In this document: positions 1 through 5,542 of the stretch, in pieces
Layout: each line of letters opens with the position of its first letter
Position numbering within the stretch: the first letter of the stretch is position 1
Assembly (NCBI GenBank): GCA_020027805.1
Contig: JAHKKQ010000098.1
Coordinates: forward strand, 1-10,122
Direction: 5' to 3'
Length of the DNA stretch: 10,122 nt
DNA from: Candidatus Dadabacteria bacterium
Lineage (GTDB): Bacteria; Desulfobacterota_D; UBA1144; Nemesobacterales; UBA2774
Notes under the pieces: generated by a model
The model's input: only the letters and a program-made list of their open reading frames with translations
The model's database searches: none
What the model was told of the DNA's origin: nothing
Program-made: the position numbers and the translations under genes

Positions 1-126
1 AACCGATAGCTCCCCATTATTCATAGCCGATATCGAGTCGAGACATCTTCTGAGCGCTTCCCTGCGGTTAAACGTCAGGATAACGAGTGAAATATCGATG
101 GTCGGTTGATCGTTTAACGTTCTCAT
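1..126 (-). CDS. Family 2 glycosyltransferase, N-terminal fragment (cut by window edge)
   Basis: Only the first 42 codons lie in the window; the gene runs off the left edge. The translation starts MRTLNDQPTIDISLVILTFN and continues with RREALRRCLDSIS. That is the opening beta strand and first helix of a GT-A fold family 2 glycosyltransferase (hydrophobic strand, T-[FY]-N, then a helix with R..L..CLDS), which binds the nucleotide sugar. The donor and acceptor cannot be told, because the DxD motif is outside the window. The ATG overlaps the TGA of the upstream HprK-like gene (ATGA), so the two are probably co-transcribed and translationally coupled. Family call is fairly firm; specific function is unknown. 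Confidence 0.8.
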   Translation of the reverse strand, partial: MRTLNDQPTIDISLVILTFNRREALRRCLDSISAMNNGELSV

Positions 127-1121
127 AGCTTCAGTTTATAGATAAATTCCTCGAGCACCCTGAAGTTCTTCTCCGTATCCCTTGATAAGTATATTTGGTA
201 ACAATCCGTTTCCTTAGCGAAATTTATAGCCGATGCGGTTCTCCTGAAAAAGACCGGGATCAATGTCATAATTTCTTTTAGCGGATTGTTAAAAACGAAT
301 TCCAACCCCTGGTACAGCCCGAAGCCAATTACGGCAGCTCCTATAAGGCTGACAAAAGCCCTGTATCCGGAAATTTTTTCAATATACGGGTCGCCGTTTA
401 TAAGCCTATGGGCGGCAAAATAAATCTTTTTCCGGAGCTCTCTCTTCTCTAGCCTGTTATCCCAGTACTTTATGTCGATGAAGTATTTGCTTCCGAACTC
501 CATCCTGTCTATTTCGTGGACGTAATCGCTTGGGATGGATTTGATCTTATTCTCGTCCAGGGTCCCGATTCGTATAGGAAGGGGCAGCACACGGCCCGAA
601 ACGTTCACGAGCGCCTCGTCATCGGAGATGATTTTGAAGTTGCCGCTCTCGAGCAACGCGAATGCCATCGTCGACTTTCCTCCCCCTGCGCTTGCAGAGA
701 ATATGACTGCACAATCGCGGAATGAGAAGGTGAGGGCGTGTATCCTCAATATGCCCTTCTTATCGCAGTATTGACCCAATTTGGACATCACGAGGAGGTA
801 GAAAGCCTCCTGAAGAAAGTTCGGGTCGGTGCCGTATATCGTGAATTTCCGACCCCCGCTCTCTTCCACGACTACACCCTTGCCGAAATAATCGATTATT
901 TTTATACCGGTTCCCTTAAACACTATGTTTCGGGGAGTCGAGAAGCTCGCCTTAAGGCTCGGGAAACTATCGTAAGGGGGTTCAGTCGCTTGAACGAAAA
1001 TCTCTACGGCGGAGAGACCCGAGTCCTTGATGAAATAGTCGAAGGGTCTCAGGAGCTGCGCGAGAAACTCCTCCGACCGGCAATGAGTTCGTATGACTAG
1101 ACCGTGTATGTCTATAAGCAT
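123..1121 (-). CDS. HPr kinase/phosphorylase-like P-loop protein
   Basis: This is a 332-residue protein with an HprK C-domain-like core. His128 precedes a hydrophobic strand, then comes a Walker A loop SASAGGGKST (142-151), a helix, and the Asp pair of ISDDEALV (165-172), the same order as the catalytic core of HPr kinase. The N-terminal half (about 1-120) has no recognised motif. A hydrophobic stretch (about 256-274) follows the core. True HprK phosphorylates Ser46 of HPr. Stand-alone relatives like this one occur in polysaccharide and peptide-modification clusters, and some phosphorylate lasso-peptide precursors, so the substrate here is open. No HPr or PTS gene is nearby. The Shine-Dalgarno is weak (AAGAAA), but the start sits about 69 nt below a strong promoter and the frame is open throughout. 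It is coupled to the downstream glycosyltransferase by an ATGA overlap. Confidence 0.72.
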   Translation of the reverse strand: MLIDIHGLVIRTHCRSEEFLAQLLRPFDYFIKDSGLSAVEIFVQATEPPYDSFPSLKASFSTPRNIVFKGTGIKIIDYFGKGVVVEESGGRKFTIYGTDPNFLQEAFYLLVMSKLGQYCDKKGILRIHALTFSFRDCAVIFSASAGGGKSTMAFALLESGNFKIISDDEALVNVSGRVLPLPIRIGTLDENKIKSIPSDYVHEIDRMEFGSKYFIDIKYWDNRLEKRELRKKIYFAAHRLINGDPYIEKISGYRAFVSLIGAAVIGFGLYQGLEFVFNNPLKEIMTLIPVFFRRTASAINFAKETDCYQIYLSRDTEKNFRVLEEFIYKLKL

Positions 1122-1196
1122 GGTTTCTTAAAATACAAAAATCACGTACGGTGTGCGATCAGAGTGATAATTCAGGTCCGGATGAGCCGCAGTCCG

Positions 1197-1224
1197 ATTA
1201 TATCATAAGTGCTATTGATTACAA
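1197..1224 (-). promoter_or_regulatory. Extended -10 sigma-70 promoter of the HprK-like gene
   Basis: On the minus strand TTGTAA (1219-1224, 4 of 6 to consensus) is followed after 16 bp by a perfect TATAAT (1197-1202). The -10 is preceded by TGA, giving the extended TGn motif. Transcription should start near 1190 and leave a leader of about 69 nt before the ATG at 1121. This is the best -10 box in the window and the only promoter seen for the HprK-like/glycosyltransferase pair. Confidence 0.6.
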
Positions 1225-1225
1225 T

Positions 1226-1255
1226 TAATTATTCCGCCGCTAATTATTACGCCGC
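1226..1255. repeat. 15-bp tandem direct repeat upstream of the HprK-like promoter
   Basis: Two abutting copies, TAATTATTCCGCCGC (1226-1240) and TAATTATTACGCCGC (1241-1255), match at 14 of 15 positions. They begin 2 bp behind the -35 box of the minus-strand promoter, at about -36 to -65 from the inferred start. This is where an UP element or an activator bound to direct repeats would lie. The function is inferred from position alone. Confidence 0.6.
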
Positions 1256-1523
1256 GAAAATCGTCATGGGCGGTCTTCGTCGACAATTGAGTAAAGCGCT
1301 CGGGCATTCTCTCCGGCCGTCCGTTGGAATTCGTTTCCTCCTTTCTCTAACGTTCTGAACACATGCGGGTTCTGGTTATCAACTTCAAAACAATTTGCCG
1401 CCGCTTTAATTAATAACCGGAATATCCTCGTTCGGCCCTGTCAATCTTGTGTTGTCTTCCAACATATGATAATTTGTTTTCAGGGGAGAGGGACCCTTTA
1501 ATTCTATAACCTAGAGAGAATTT

Positions 1524-2138
1524 ATGGGAATAACAGTCAAGGGCATGACCGTACCGGCCTTACTGGTCAAGCTGGATGAAAATATGTCTGTGGAAGAGAA
1601 TATTTCTCAGATAAAAGACAAGCTCTCGAGCGATTTTTTCAAGGGTTCTCTCGCGGTGATCGATTACGAAGGCACGAAAATAACCCAGGAGAACTTGAAG
1701 AAGATCGAGGACGCCGTCAGGAACACGAACACCAAATTCGTCGGCTATAAGCCCTCTCTCAAGCTGGAAAAGCCGTCGAAGACGACGGCTCCCGAACCAG
1801 ATCAGGACGTCAAGACTCTCAAGCTGATAAACAAGAATATGCGGAGCGGACAGAACGTTGAGCATGAGGGGGATGTACTCGTTATAGGGGACGTAAACCC
1901 CGGTTCCTACATCACCGCATCCGGAAATATCATTGTAATGGGCACGTTGAGAGGTATCGTACATGCGGGGGCGGGGGGGGATGACAGCGCGATAGTCATA
2001 GCGTTAAAGTTGAGACCCCAGCAGCTGAGGATCGCCAGGAGGATAGTCAGGTCACCGGACGAATCGGACGATCCGGAATACCCGGAGATTGCCTATGTCA
2101 AAAACAATCAGATATTCATTGAAAAAATTCGAAGCTAA
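1524..2138 (+). CDS. minC: Septum site-determining protein MinC
   Basis: MinC is the inhibitor arm of the Min system: recruited to the membrane by MinD, it blocks FtsZ polymers near the poles. The protein has 204 residues, slightly shorter than E. coli MinC (231). Residues about 1-78 form the N-terminal FtsZ-antagonising domain. A short charged, proline-containing linker (about 80-97) follows. Residues about 98-204 are the C-terminal beta-helix, with the RSGQ motif (107-110) used for MinD contact, then GDVNPGSYITASGNIIVMG and LRGIVHAGA. The start codon follows GAGAGAA with about 5 nt spacing and matches the normal N-terminus. It is the first gene of the min cassette, with minD following a few bases after its stop. 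Identification is secure. Its membrane recruitment depends on MinD, which is defective here. Confidence 0.95.
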   Translation: MGITVKGMTVPALLVKLDENMSVEENISQIKDKLSSDFFKGSLAVIDYEGTKITQENLKKIEDAVRNTNTKFVGYKPSLKLEKPSKTTAPEPDQDVKTLKLINKNMRSGQNVEHEGDVLVIGDVNPGSYITASGNIIVMGTLRGIVHAGAGGDDSAIVIALKLRPQQLRIARRIVRSPDESDDPEYPEIAYVKNNQIFIEKIRS

Positions 2139-2142
2139 GGGG
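2137..2142 (+). promoter_or_regulatory. Shine-Dalgarno sequence that fixes the minD start
   Basis: AAGGGG overlaps the minC stop codon. It ends only 1 nt before the ATG at 2144 but 7 nt before the in-frame ATG at 2150. Ribosomes should therefore use 2150, which gives the canonical MAKVIVVTSGKGG start of MinD. Confidence 0.7.
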
Positions 2143-2149
2143 TATGAAT

Positions 2150-2605
2150 ATGGCCAAAGTTATAGTTGTAACTTCCGGTAAGGGAGGAGTTGGTAAAACA
2201 ACCGTGACGGCCAACCTCGGGTCCGCGCTCGCTTCTTTGGGCAATAAGGTGCTCACCATAGACGCGGATATCGGTCTCAGGAACCTCGACATGATTCTCG
2301 GTCTCGAAAACAGGATCGTTTATGATATCGTGGACGTCGTCGAGGGCGTGATACCGCCCGAAAAGGCTTTCGTAAAGGATAAGAGGAGTGTCGAAGACGT
2401 ACTCAGGATAAAGAAGATCGGTGTTATCCCGGATGAGGAAAAGATGATCGATTTCACTAACAAGGGTGAGCCGATCGTGTTATCCGACAACTCGAGCGCC
2501 GGTACTGCGCTTATGAATATAGCCAGACGGCTGATGGGGGAGGATATACCGTTTAATGAGCTCACAGAAAAAAAAGGATTTTTCAGCAGATTGATAGGGG
2601 GATGA
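2150..2605 (+). CDS. minD: MinD cell-division ATPase with a large in-frame internal deletion
   Basis: MinD is a deviant-Walker ATPase that dimerises on the membrane, recruits MinC and is released by MinE. The start at 2150 is chosen over 2144 by the Shine-Dalgarno spacing. The first 79 residues are standard: deviant Walker A SGKGGVGKTT (9-18), then DADIGLRNLD (38-47) and KDKR (76-79). The next residues are SVEDVL, which in full MinD (about 270 aa in E. coli) come some 115 residues later. The Walker B/switch II segment (D-x-P-A-G), the nucleotide-base pocket and the MinC/MinE-binding helices are missing. About three further residues are lost after SVEDVL. The C-terminal part is intact, including NKGEPIVL and the amphipathic membrane helix KKGFFSRLIGG. 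The product of 151 residues is predicted unable to hydrolyse ATP or dimerise normally. The frame stays open and minE follows at once, so this is either a real deletion or an assembly collapse. Confidence 0.9.
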   Translation: MAKVIVVTSGKGGVGKTTVTANLGSALASLGNKVLTIDADIGLRNLDMILGLENRIVYDIVDVVEGVIPPEKAFVKDKRSVEDVLRIKKIGVIPDEEKMIDFTNKGEPIVLSDNSSAGTALMNIARRLMGEDIPFNELTEKKGFFSRLIGG

Positions 2606-2608
2606 TCA

Positions 2609-2860
2609 ATGTCATTATTCGGATTTTTGAGACGGAAGAAATCGGCGAACGTCGCTAAAGAAAGGCTCAGGATGGTGCTTTCTTATGAAAGGAAGGACCT
2701 GCCTCCGAATTTTACCGACAAGATTCAGAGCGATTTGATTAACCTGTTCCAGAAGTATCCACAATTTAACTTGGCCGATATCGAGATTAACGTAAAAGAA
2801 GGTAACCAGCGGGACGAGCTCTACATCTCGATTCCCTTCGTGGGCCGCGGCCATAGTTGA
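2609..2860 (+). CDS. minE: Cell division topological specificity factor MinE
   Basis: This 83-residue protein is of usual MinE length (88 in E. coli). MinE stimulates the MinD ATPase, displaces MinC and drives pole-to-pole oscillation. The N-terminal segment MSLFGFLRRKKSANVAKERL holds the amphipathic membrane-targeting stretch, with basic residues at 9-11. Next comes the anti-MinCD helix with the family signature A-x-x-R-L-x-x-V/I-L (about 16-25). The C-terminal beta/alpha topological domain follows (about 30-80; FQKYPQFNLADIEINV, then ELYISIPF). The start lies 3 nt after the minD stop, with AGGGGGA as ribosome site inside the minD end. The gene appears intact, unlike its partner minD. Confidence 0.93.
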   Translation: MSLFGFLRRKKSANVAKERLRMVLSYERKDLPPNFTDKIQSDLINLFQKYPQFNLADIEINVKEGNQRDELYISIPFVGRGHS

Positions 2861-3029
2861 ACGGCCTGCCCAAGCCTCCGTCTCCCGTTCGCTAAATTAT
2901 TCTTGAAGCGGCGTTTGGATGCGCTTCGACGCACAAGGCCCTACGGCAATCACTGCGGAGAAGACGGCTACCGCCCCCAACCGGGCTCCGGCGATTTTCT
3001 GACTCACAACAAACGCGAGAACCCTGTGT

Positions 3030-3356
3030 TTAATATACGCAGGAGCGTGCGAGCGACTGCCCGGCGGTTACATATATATGGACGCAGAAAGGCTGCATCA
3101 ACGCCCCCCTCGCCCTGTCCTCAATCGTATTCGCAAGCTCCGCGGCCCTCGATTTCTGGCTCGAAGCTACCTGTACCCACAGGGATACCGGGGACTCCCA
3201 TTCAACGGTTCTGAACGTTTTGAGCTGCGCGATAATGTGTGTAAAGTGGTCCTGAGAGGCAGTTAACGGAAAATACTGGCTGAGAGCGTGGCTGCTCATC
3301 GTGAATATGGAGAAAAACAAAGCTGCCGAAAGCGCAATGGATGTAATTAACTTCAT
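3030..3356 (-). CDS. Small exported protein of unknown function
   Basis: I do not recognise this 108-residue protein. It begins with a clear Sec signal peptide: Lys2, a hydrophobic core (about 4-19) and a likely cleavage site after SHA (residues 22-24). About 84 mature residues remain, mixed polar, with two cysteines (in PFCVHIYV and near the C-terminus, ARSCVY) that could form a disulfide. The start is strongly supported: a perfect AGGAGG lies 5 nt upstream of the ATG, below a good promoter. It faces minE tail to tail and follows the SDR gene on the same strand with its own promoter between. A second stop-free frame on the same strand (2897-3068) encodes a hydrophobic segment, so a frameshift extending the protein downstream cannot be excluded. 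Confidence 0.62.
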   Translation of the reverse strand: MKLITSIALSAALFFSIFTMSSHALSQYFPLTASQDHFTHIIAQLKTFRTVEWESPVSLWVQVASSQKSRAAELANTIEDRARGALMQPFCVHIYVTAGQSLARSCVY

Positions 3357-3361
3357 CCTTA

Positions 3362-3367
3362 CCTCCT
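3362..3367 (-). promoter_or_regulatory. Consensus Shine-Dalgarno of the small exported protein
   Basis: AGGAGG on the minus strand sits 5 nt upstream of the ATG at 3356. It is among the strongest ribosome sites in the window and the main reason to accept the short gene as real. Confidence 0.75.
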
Positions 3368-3390
3368 GATTATTGGATTAACACACCTAA

Positions 3391-3420
3391 TTTATACCAC
3401 TAAAACATGCCTATTGTCCA
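3391..3420 (-). promoter_or_regulatory. Sigma-70 promoter of the small exported protein
   Basis: TGGACA (3415-3420, 5 of 6) and TATAAA (3391-3396, 5 of 6) are separated by 18 bp on the minus strand. A start near 3384 gives a leader of about 28 nt that contains the AGGAGG. Inverted arms ACCACT/AGTGGT overlap the outer base of the -10 and -35 boxes, suggesting a regulator site. Confidence 0.58.
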
Positions 3421-3425
3421 GTGGT
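3396..3425. repeat. Inverted repeat flanking the promoter spacer (possible operator)
   Basis: ACCACT (3396-3401) and AGTGGT (3420-3425) are exact inverted copies separated by 18 bp. They bracket the spacer of the promoter above, each arm sharing one base with a hexamer. A dimeric regulator binding here could block RNA polymerase. Six-base arms can occur by chance, so this is tentative. Confidence 0.35.
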
Positions 3426-3448
3426 CATGTAATGTTATTACTAAAATA

Positions 3449-3463
3449 TAAACCTTTGGTTTA
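3449..3463 (-). terminator. Weak terminator-like hairpin after the SDR gene
   Basis: TAAACC and GGTTTA form a 6-bp stem with a 3-nt loop, 10 nt beyond the SDR stop. On the minus strand it is followed by a T-rich tract (TATATTTTAG). The stem is AT-rich and short, so termination would be inefficient. It separates the SDR gene from the promoter of the small exported protein. Confidence 0.3.
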
Positions 3464-3473
3464 AGTAATCCCG

Positions 3474-4235
3474 TTACCTCGCTATCCATCCGCCGTCCAC
3501 GGACAGCATCGTCCCGGTCATGAAACCCACCTTGTCGTCGCATAGGAAGAGCACCGAATGAGCTATTTCTTCAGCCGTCCCGAACCGCCCTACGGGGTGA
3601 AAGGATTTAAAGAGCTTCTCCGCCTCGCCCCTGTCGGGCATCTGGTCGAGAAGGCCGTCCACCATGGGTGTATCTATGGTCCCGGGGCATATCGCGTTTA
3701 CCCGGATCCCCTTGTCGGCATACTCGAGCGCCATACTGCGGGTGAGCTGTGTCACGGCGCCTTTTGTGGCGTTGTACGCGGCTACGCCGGGGACAGCCTT
3801 AAGCCCGAGCACCGAAGAGTTGTTCACGATGCACCCGTAGCCTTCCTTGATCATGTGGGGGAGCGTGTACTTGGACATCAGATAGGTTCCCCTGGCGTTG
3901 ATATTGAACGTTTTGTCCCATATCTCCGTCTCCGTCTCGTGCGTGAATCCCAGATAAAGCACCCCCGCGTTATTGAACAGGATATCGATCTTGCCGTATT
4001 TTTTCATAGTGTAATCGACCGCTTTCTTGCAGTCCTCTTCTTTGGATACATCGCTCACCAGGTGGTCAATGCTGAGCCCCTTTTTTTTGGCTTCTTCCAC
4101 CGTTGCCTTGAGCGTCTTCTCCGTTCTTCCGGTAATGACCACCTTTGCGCCTTCCTCAGCGAAAAGGAAAGCAGTCGCCTTTCCGAGTCCCAGGCTCCCG
4201 CCCGTTATAAGGGCCACTTTGTTTTCGAGCATCAT
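3474..4235 (-). CDS. Classical SDR-family oxidoreductase
   Basis: This 253-residue protein has the usual classical short-chain dehydrogenase length and an NAD(P)(H) Rossmann fold. In order: the nucleotide loop TGGSLGLG (11-18), SDVS with the adenine-contacting Asp (61-64), NNAG (88-91), catalytic Ser141 in NNSSVLG, Tyr154 and Lys158 in YNATK, ICPGTIDTP (182-190), and the family ending GTMLSVDGGW. All catalytic residues are present, so it should be active. The second strand ends TGR rather than in an acidic residue, which leans towards NADP(H). FabG and sugar- or steroid-dehydrogenase relatives look alike, and no neighbour betrays the substrate. AAAGGAG lies about 11 nt before the first of two consecutive ATG codons; the first is used here, though the second is possible. 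It has its own promoter. Confidence 0.9.
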   Translation of the reverse strand: MMLENKVALITGGSLGLGKATAFLFAEEGAKVVITGRTEKTLKATVEEAKKKGLSIDHLVSDVSKEEDCKKAVDYTMKKYGKIDILFNNAGVLYLGFTHETETEIWDKTFNINARGTYLMSKYTLPHMIKEGYGCIVNNSSVLGLKAVPGVAAYNATKGAVTQLTRSMALEYADKGIRVNAICPGTIDTPMVDGLLDQMPDRGEAEKLFKSFHPVGRFGTAEEIAHSVLFLCDDKVGFMTGTMLSVDGGWIAR

Positions 4236-4271
4236 GTTTATGTAGTCTCCTTTGTTTTTTTTTACCGGATG

Positions 4272-4300
4272 AGTATAAAGGAATCATTTTTTTTATTCAA
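4272..4300 (-). promoter_or_regulatory. Sigma-70 promoter of the SDR gene
   Basis: On the minus strand TTGAAT (4295-4300) and TATACT (4272-4277, 5 of 6) are 17 bp apart. The spacer begins with a run of eight A. The start would be near 4265, about 30 nt before the ATG, and the leader carries the AAAGGAG ribosome site. Confidence 0.5.
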
Positions 4301-4360
4301 GAATGTAGAGCGTTATGTTATTATCTGGTCTCAGTTTCTATCCGTTGGCATCGGAAACGC

Positions 4361-4402
4361 GGTCCCGGGGCCGGTCGCCCGATGATTTCCGGGCCTGGGT
4401 CC
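4361..4402 (+). promoter_or_regulatory. GC-rich imperfect hairpin upstream of the FKBP gene
   Basis: Bases 4361-4374 pair with 4389-4402 around a 14-nt loop: 2 bp, a T/T mismatch, 3 bp, a G-T wobble, 2 bp, a G/G mismatch, 4 bp. It ends 20 nt before the GGAGG ribosome site (4422-4426) of the FKBP gene and has no T-run after it, so it is not a simple terminator. If it lies in the transcript it could affect translation or stability. No clear promoter for the FKBP gene was found in 4236-4432. Confidence 0.35.
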
Positions 4403-4432
4403 TAGATACGAAATTACATCCGGAGGTCTTGT

Positions 4433-4855
4433 ATGAGCAATCAGTCCGAACGCGGGGATACCGTAACTTTGAATTTTGAGGGCAGAATAGAGGACGGGTC
4501 CACGTTTCACACGTTCGATGAAGCCCCCATTACTGTGGAGCTCGGCTCGGGAAGCCTCGTAAAGGGTCTCGAGGAACAGATTCTCGGGATGTCCGAAGGG
4601 GAGGAGAAGGAGTTCAGGGTTATGCCCGAGAACGGCTACGGTATCGAAAAACCCGAGCTTGTTCACACGGTAGGATCGGATATGTTCGCTAAGACCGATA
4701 TAACGCCAGACATCGGAATGGTGCTTAAAACCCCTCATGGCAACTGTCACATTACCAGGATTGAAGAAGGCAGAGTCGAGATAAGCTACAACCACCCGCT
4801 TGCCGGAAGGACGCTCGATTACAGGGTTAAAGTCCTGAAGGTCGTTAAAAAGTGA
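4433..4855 (+). CDS. FKBP-type peptidyl-prolyl isomerase, SlyD/SlpA-like
   Basis: This 140-residue cytoplasmic prolyl cis-trans isomerase/chaperone has no signal peptide. The FKBP core is split: residues about 7-68 start with GDTVTLNFEGRIEDGSTF and include GSGSLVKGLEEQILGMSEGE (38-57), and the last strand is at about 128-138. An insert-in-flap chaperone domain lies between (about 70-118). The phrase SYNHPLAGRTL (118-128) is the SlyD-type signature. The long His/Cys/Asp-rich metal-binding tail of E. coli SlyD is absent: the protein ends at KVVKK, nearer to SlpA (FkpB) and short SlyD forms. GGAGG lies 6 nt before the ATG. Transcribed away from the SDR gene; DUF4126 follows about 100 bp later with its own promoter. 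Confidence 0.9.
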   Translation: MSNQSERGDTVTLNFEGRIEDGSTFHTFDEAPITVELGSGSLVKGLEEQILGMSEGEEKEFRVMPENGYGIEKPELVHTVGSDMFAKTDITPDIGMVLKTPHGNCHITRIEEGRVEISYNHPLAGRTLDYRVKVLKVVKK

Positions 4856-4906
4856 TTATGCACAACCGCCTGTAATTACTTATTTATTTCGTCACGCAAA
4901 TACCGC

Positions 4907-4935
4907 TTGATAATGATTCTCCGGCTTCATATACT
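4907..4935 (+). promoter_or_regulatory. Sigma-70 promoter of the DUF4126 gene
   Basis: TTGATA (4907-4912, 5 of 6) is followed after 17 bp by TATACT (4930-4935, 5 of 6). The predicted start near 4942 falls immediately before the GGAGG ribosome site (4943-4947), leaving a very short leader before the ATG at 4956. Confidence 0.58.
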
Positions 4936-4955
4936 ATTAATCGGAGGTATACGGA

Positions 4956-5537
4956 ATGGATACATTGCTTAGCGTATTCGTGGGGGTAGGTCTGAGCGCC
5001 GCCTGCGGCTTCAGGGTATTCGTGCCTCTCCTTGTTATGAGCATCGCGTCGCTTACGGGGCAAATGGAGCTATCCCCGGAATTCGAGTGGATCGCCACGT
5101 ATCCGGCCCTTGCCGCTTTCGCTATAGCCACTATTTTCGAGATCGGCGCTTACTACATCCCGTGGGTCGACAACCTCCTCGATGCGGTCGCCATACCTGC
5201 TGCGACGGTGGCCGGAACTATAGTAATGGCTTCCGCGGTGTCGGATATGAGTCCCTTCCTTAAATGGGGGCTTGCAATAATCGTGGGAGGCGGCGTTGCG
5301 GGCACGGTTCAGGGGTTCACTACCATAACCCGTATCACTTCCACGGCCGCGACCGGGGGCCTCGGGAACCCGCTTGTCTCGACGGCCGAAGCGGGCGGTT
5401 CACTACTTATGTCCATACTCGCGATCGCTGTGCCCGTGCTTGCAGCTATCGGCGCAGCCGCAATTATATTCGTTGCCTGGAGAAAGATCTACGCGTGGTT
5501 TGCCCGGAGGAACAGGCTTGAGCCCCGCCACGAATGA
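4956..5537 (+). CDS. DUF4126 family integral membrane protein
   Basis: This 193-residue, strongly hydrophobic protein has about four or five membrane spans (roughly 3-33, 47-68, 76-95, 102-121, 148-173) and a basic C-terminal tail (WRKIYAWFARRNR) expected on the cytoplasmic side. The family signature is clear: CGFRVFVPLL near the start, EIGAYYIPWVDNLLD (62-76), and the glycine/threonine-rich STAATGGLGNPLVSTAE (128-144). DUF4126 proteins are widespread in bacteria and their function is unknown. The conserved polar Thr/Asn/Glu residues inside a membrane span suggest a transporter or channel role, but this is inference. The ATG at 4956 has GGAGG 8 nt upstream and its own promoter. It converges on hemG. 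Confidence 0.88.
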   Translation: MDTLLSVFVGVGLSAACGFRVFVPLLVMSIASLTGQMELSPEFEWIATYPALAAFAIATIFEIGAYYIPWVDNLLDAVAIPAATVAGTIVMASAVSDMSPFLKWGLAIIVGGGVAGTVQGFTTITRITSTAATGGLGNPLVSTAEAGGSLLMSILAIAVPVLAAIGAAAIIFVAWRKIYAWFARRNRLEPRHE

Positions 5538-5542
5538 CATTG

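Larger units (their letters stand above)
1122..1523. other. Divergent intergenic region between the HprK-like gene and minC
   Basis: This gap of about 400 bp separates the minus-strand HprK-like gene from plus-strand minC. It holds the HprK-like promoter and the tandem repeat, listed separately. Candidate minC promoter elements are weak: a TATGATAAT block at 1465-1473 without a good -35 box, and TTGTTT (1474-1479) with 17-bp spacing to TTTAAT (1497-1502). On the minus strand there is a 59-codon stop-free stretch (1265-1444) with only GTG as an in-frame start, and a 31-codon ATG frame (1212-1307) preceded by GGAGAGA. Neither can be assigned. No tRNA, terminator or repeat array is visible. Confidence 0.5.

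Noticed and set aside
1447..1502. Sigma-70 promoter for minC
   Set aside because: Several -10-like words exist but none has both a good -35 box and correct spacing, so it is described within the intergenic entry rather than called.
1122..1523. tRNA, small RNA or CRISPR in the largest gap
   Set aside because: No cloverleaf, no regularly spaced repeats beyond the single 15-bp tandem pair, and no strong stem-loop.
2905..2927. GAAGCG/CGCTTC hairpin downstream of minE as a terminator
   Set aside because: Only 6 bp with an 11-nt loop and no T-run; likewise the GAACGG/CCGTTC pair at about 2859-2890 has too large a loop.
2903..3214. 103-codon plus-strand frame downstream of minE
   Set aside because: Low-complexity Arg/Pro-rich translation with no ribosome site, overlapping the better-supported exported protein on the other strand.
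3558..4385. 275-codon plus-strand frame over the SDR gene
   Set aside because: The SDR on the minus strand has every catalytic residue; the plus frame is a shadow.
4331..4795. 154-codon minus-strand frame over the FKBP gene
   Set aside because: Antisense to a clear SlyD-like protein and without a convincing start.
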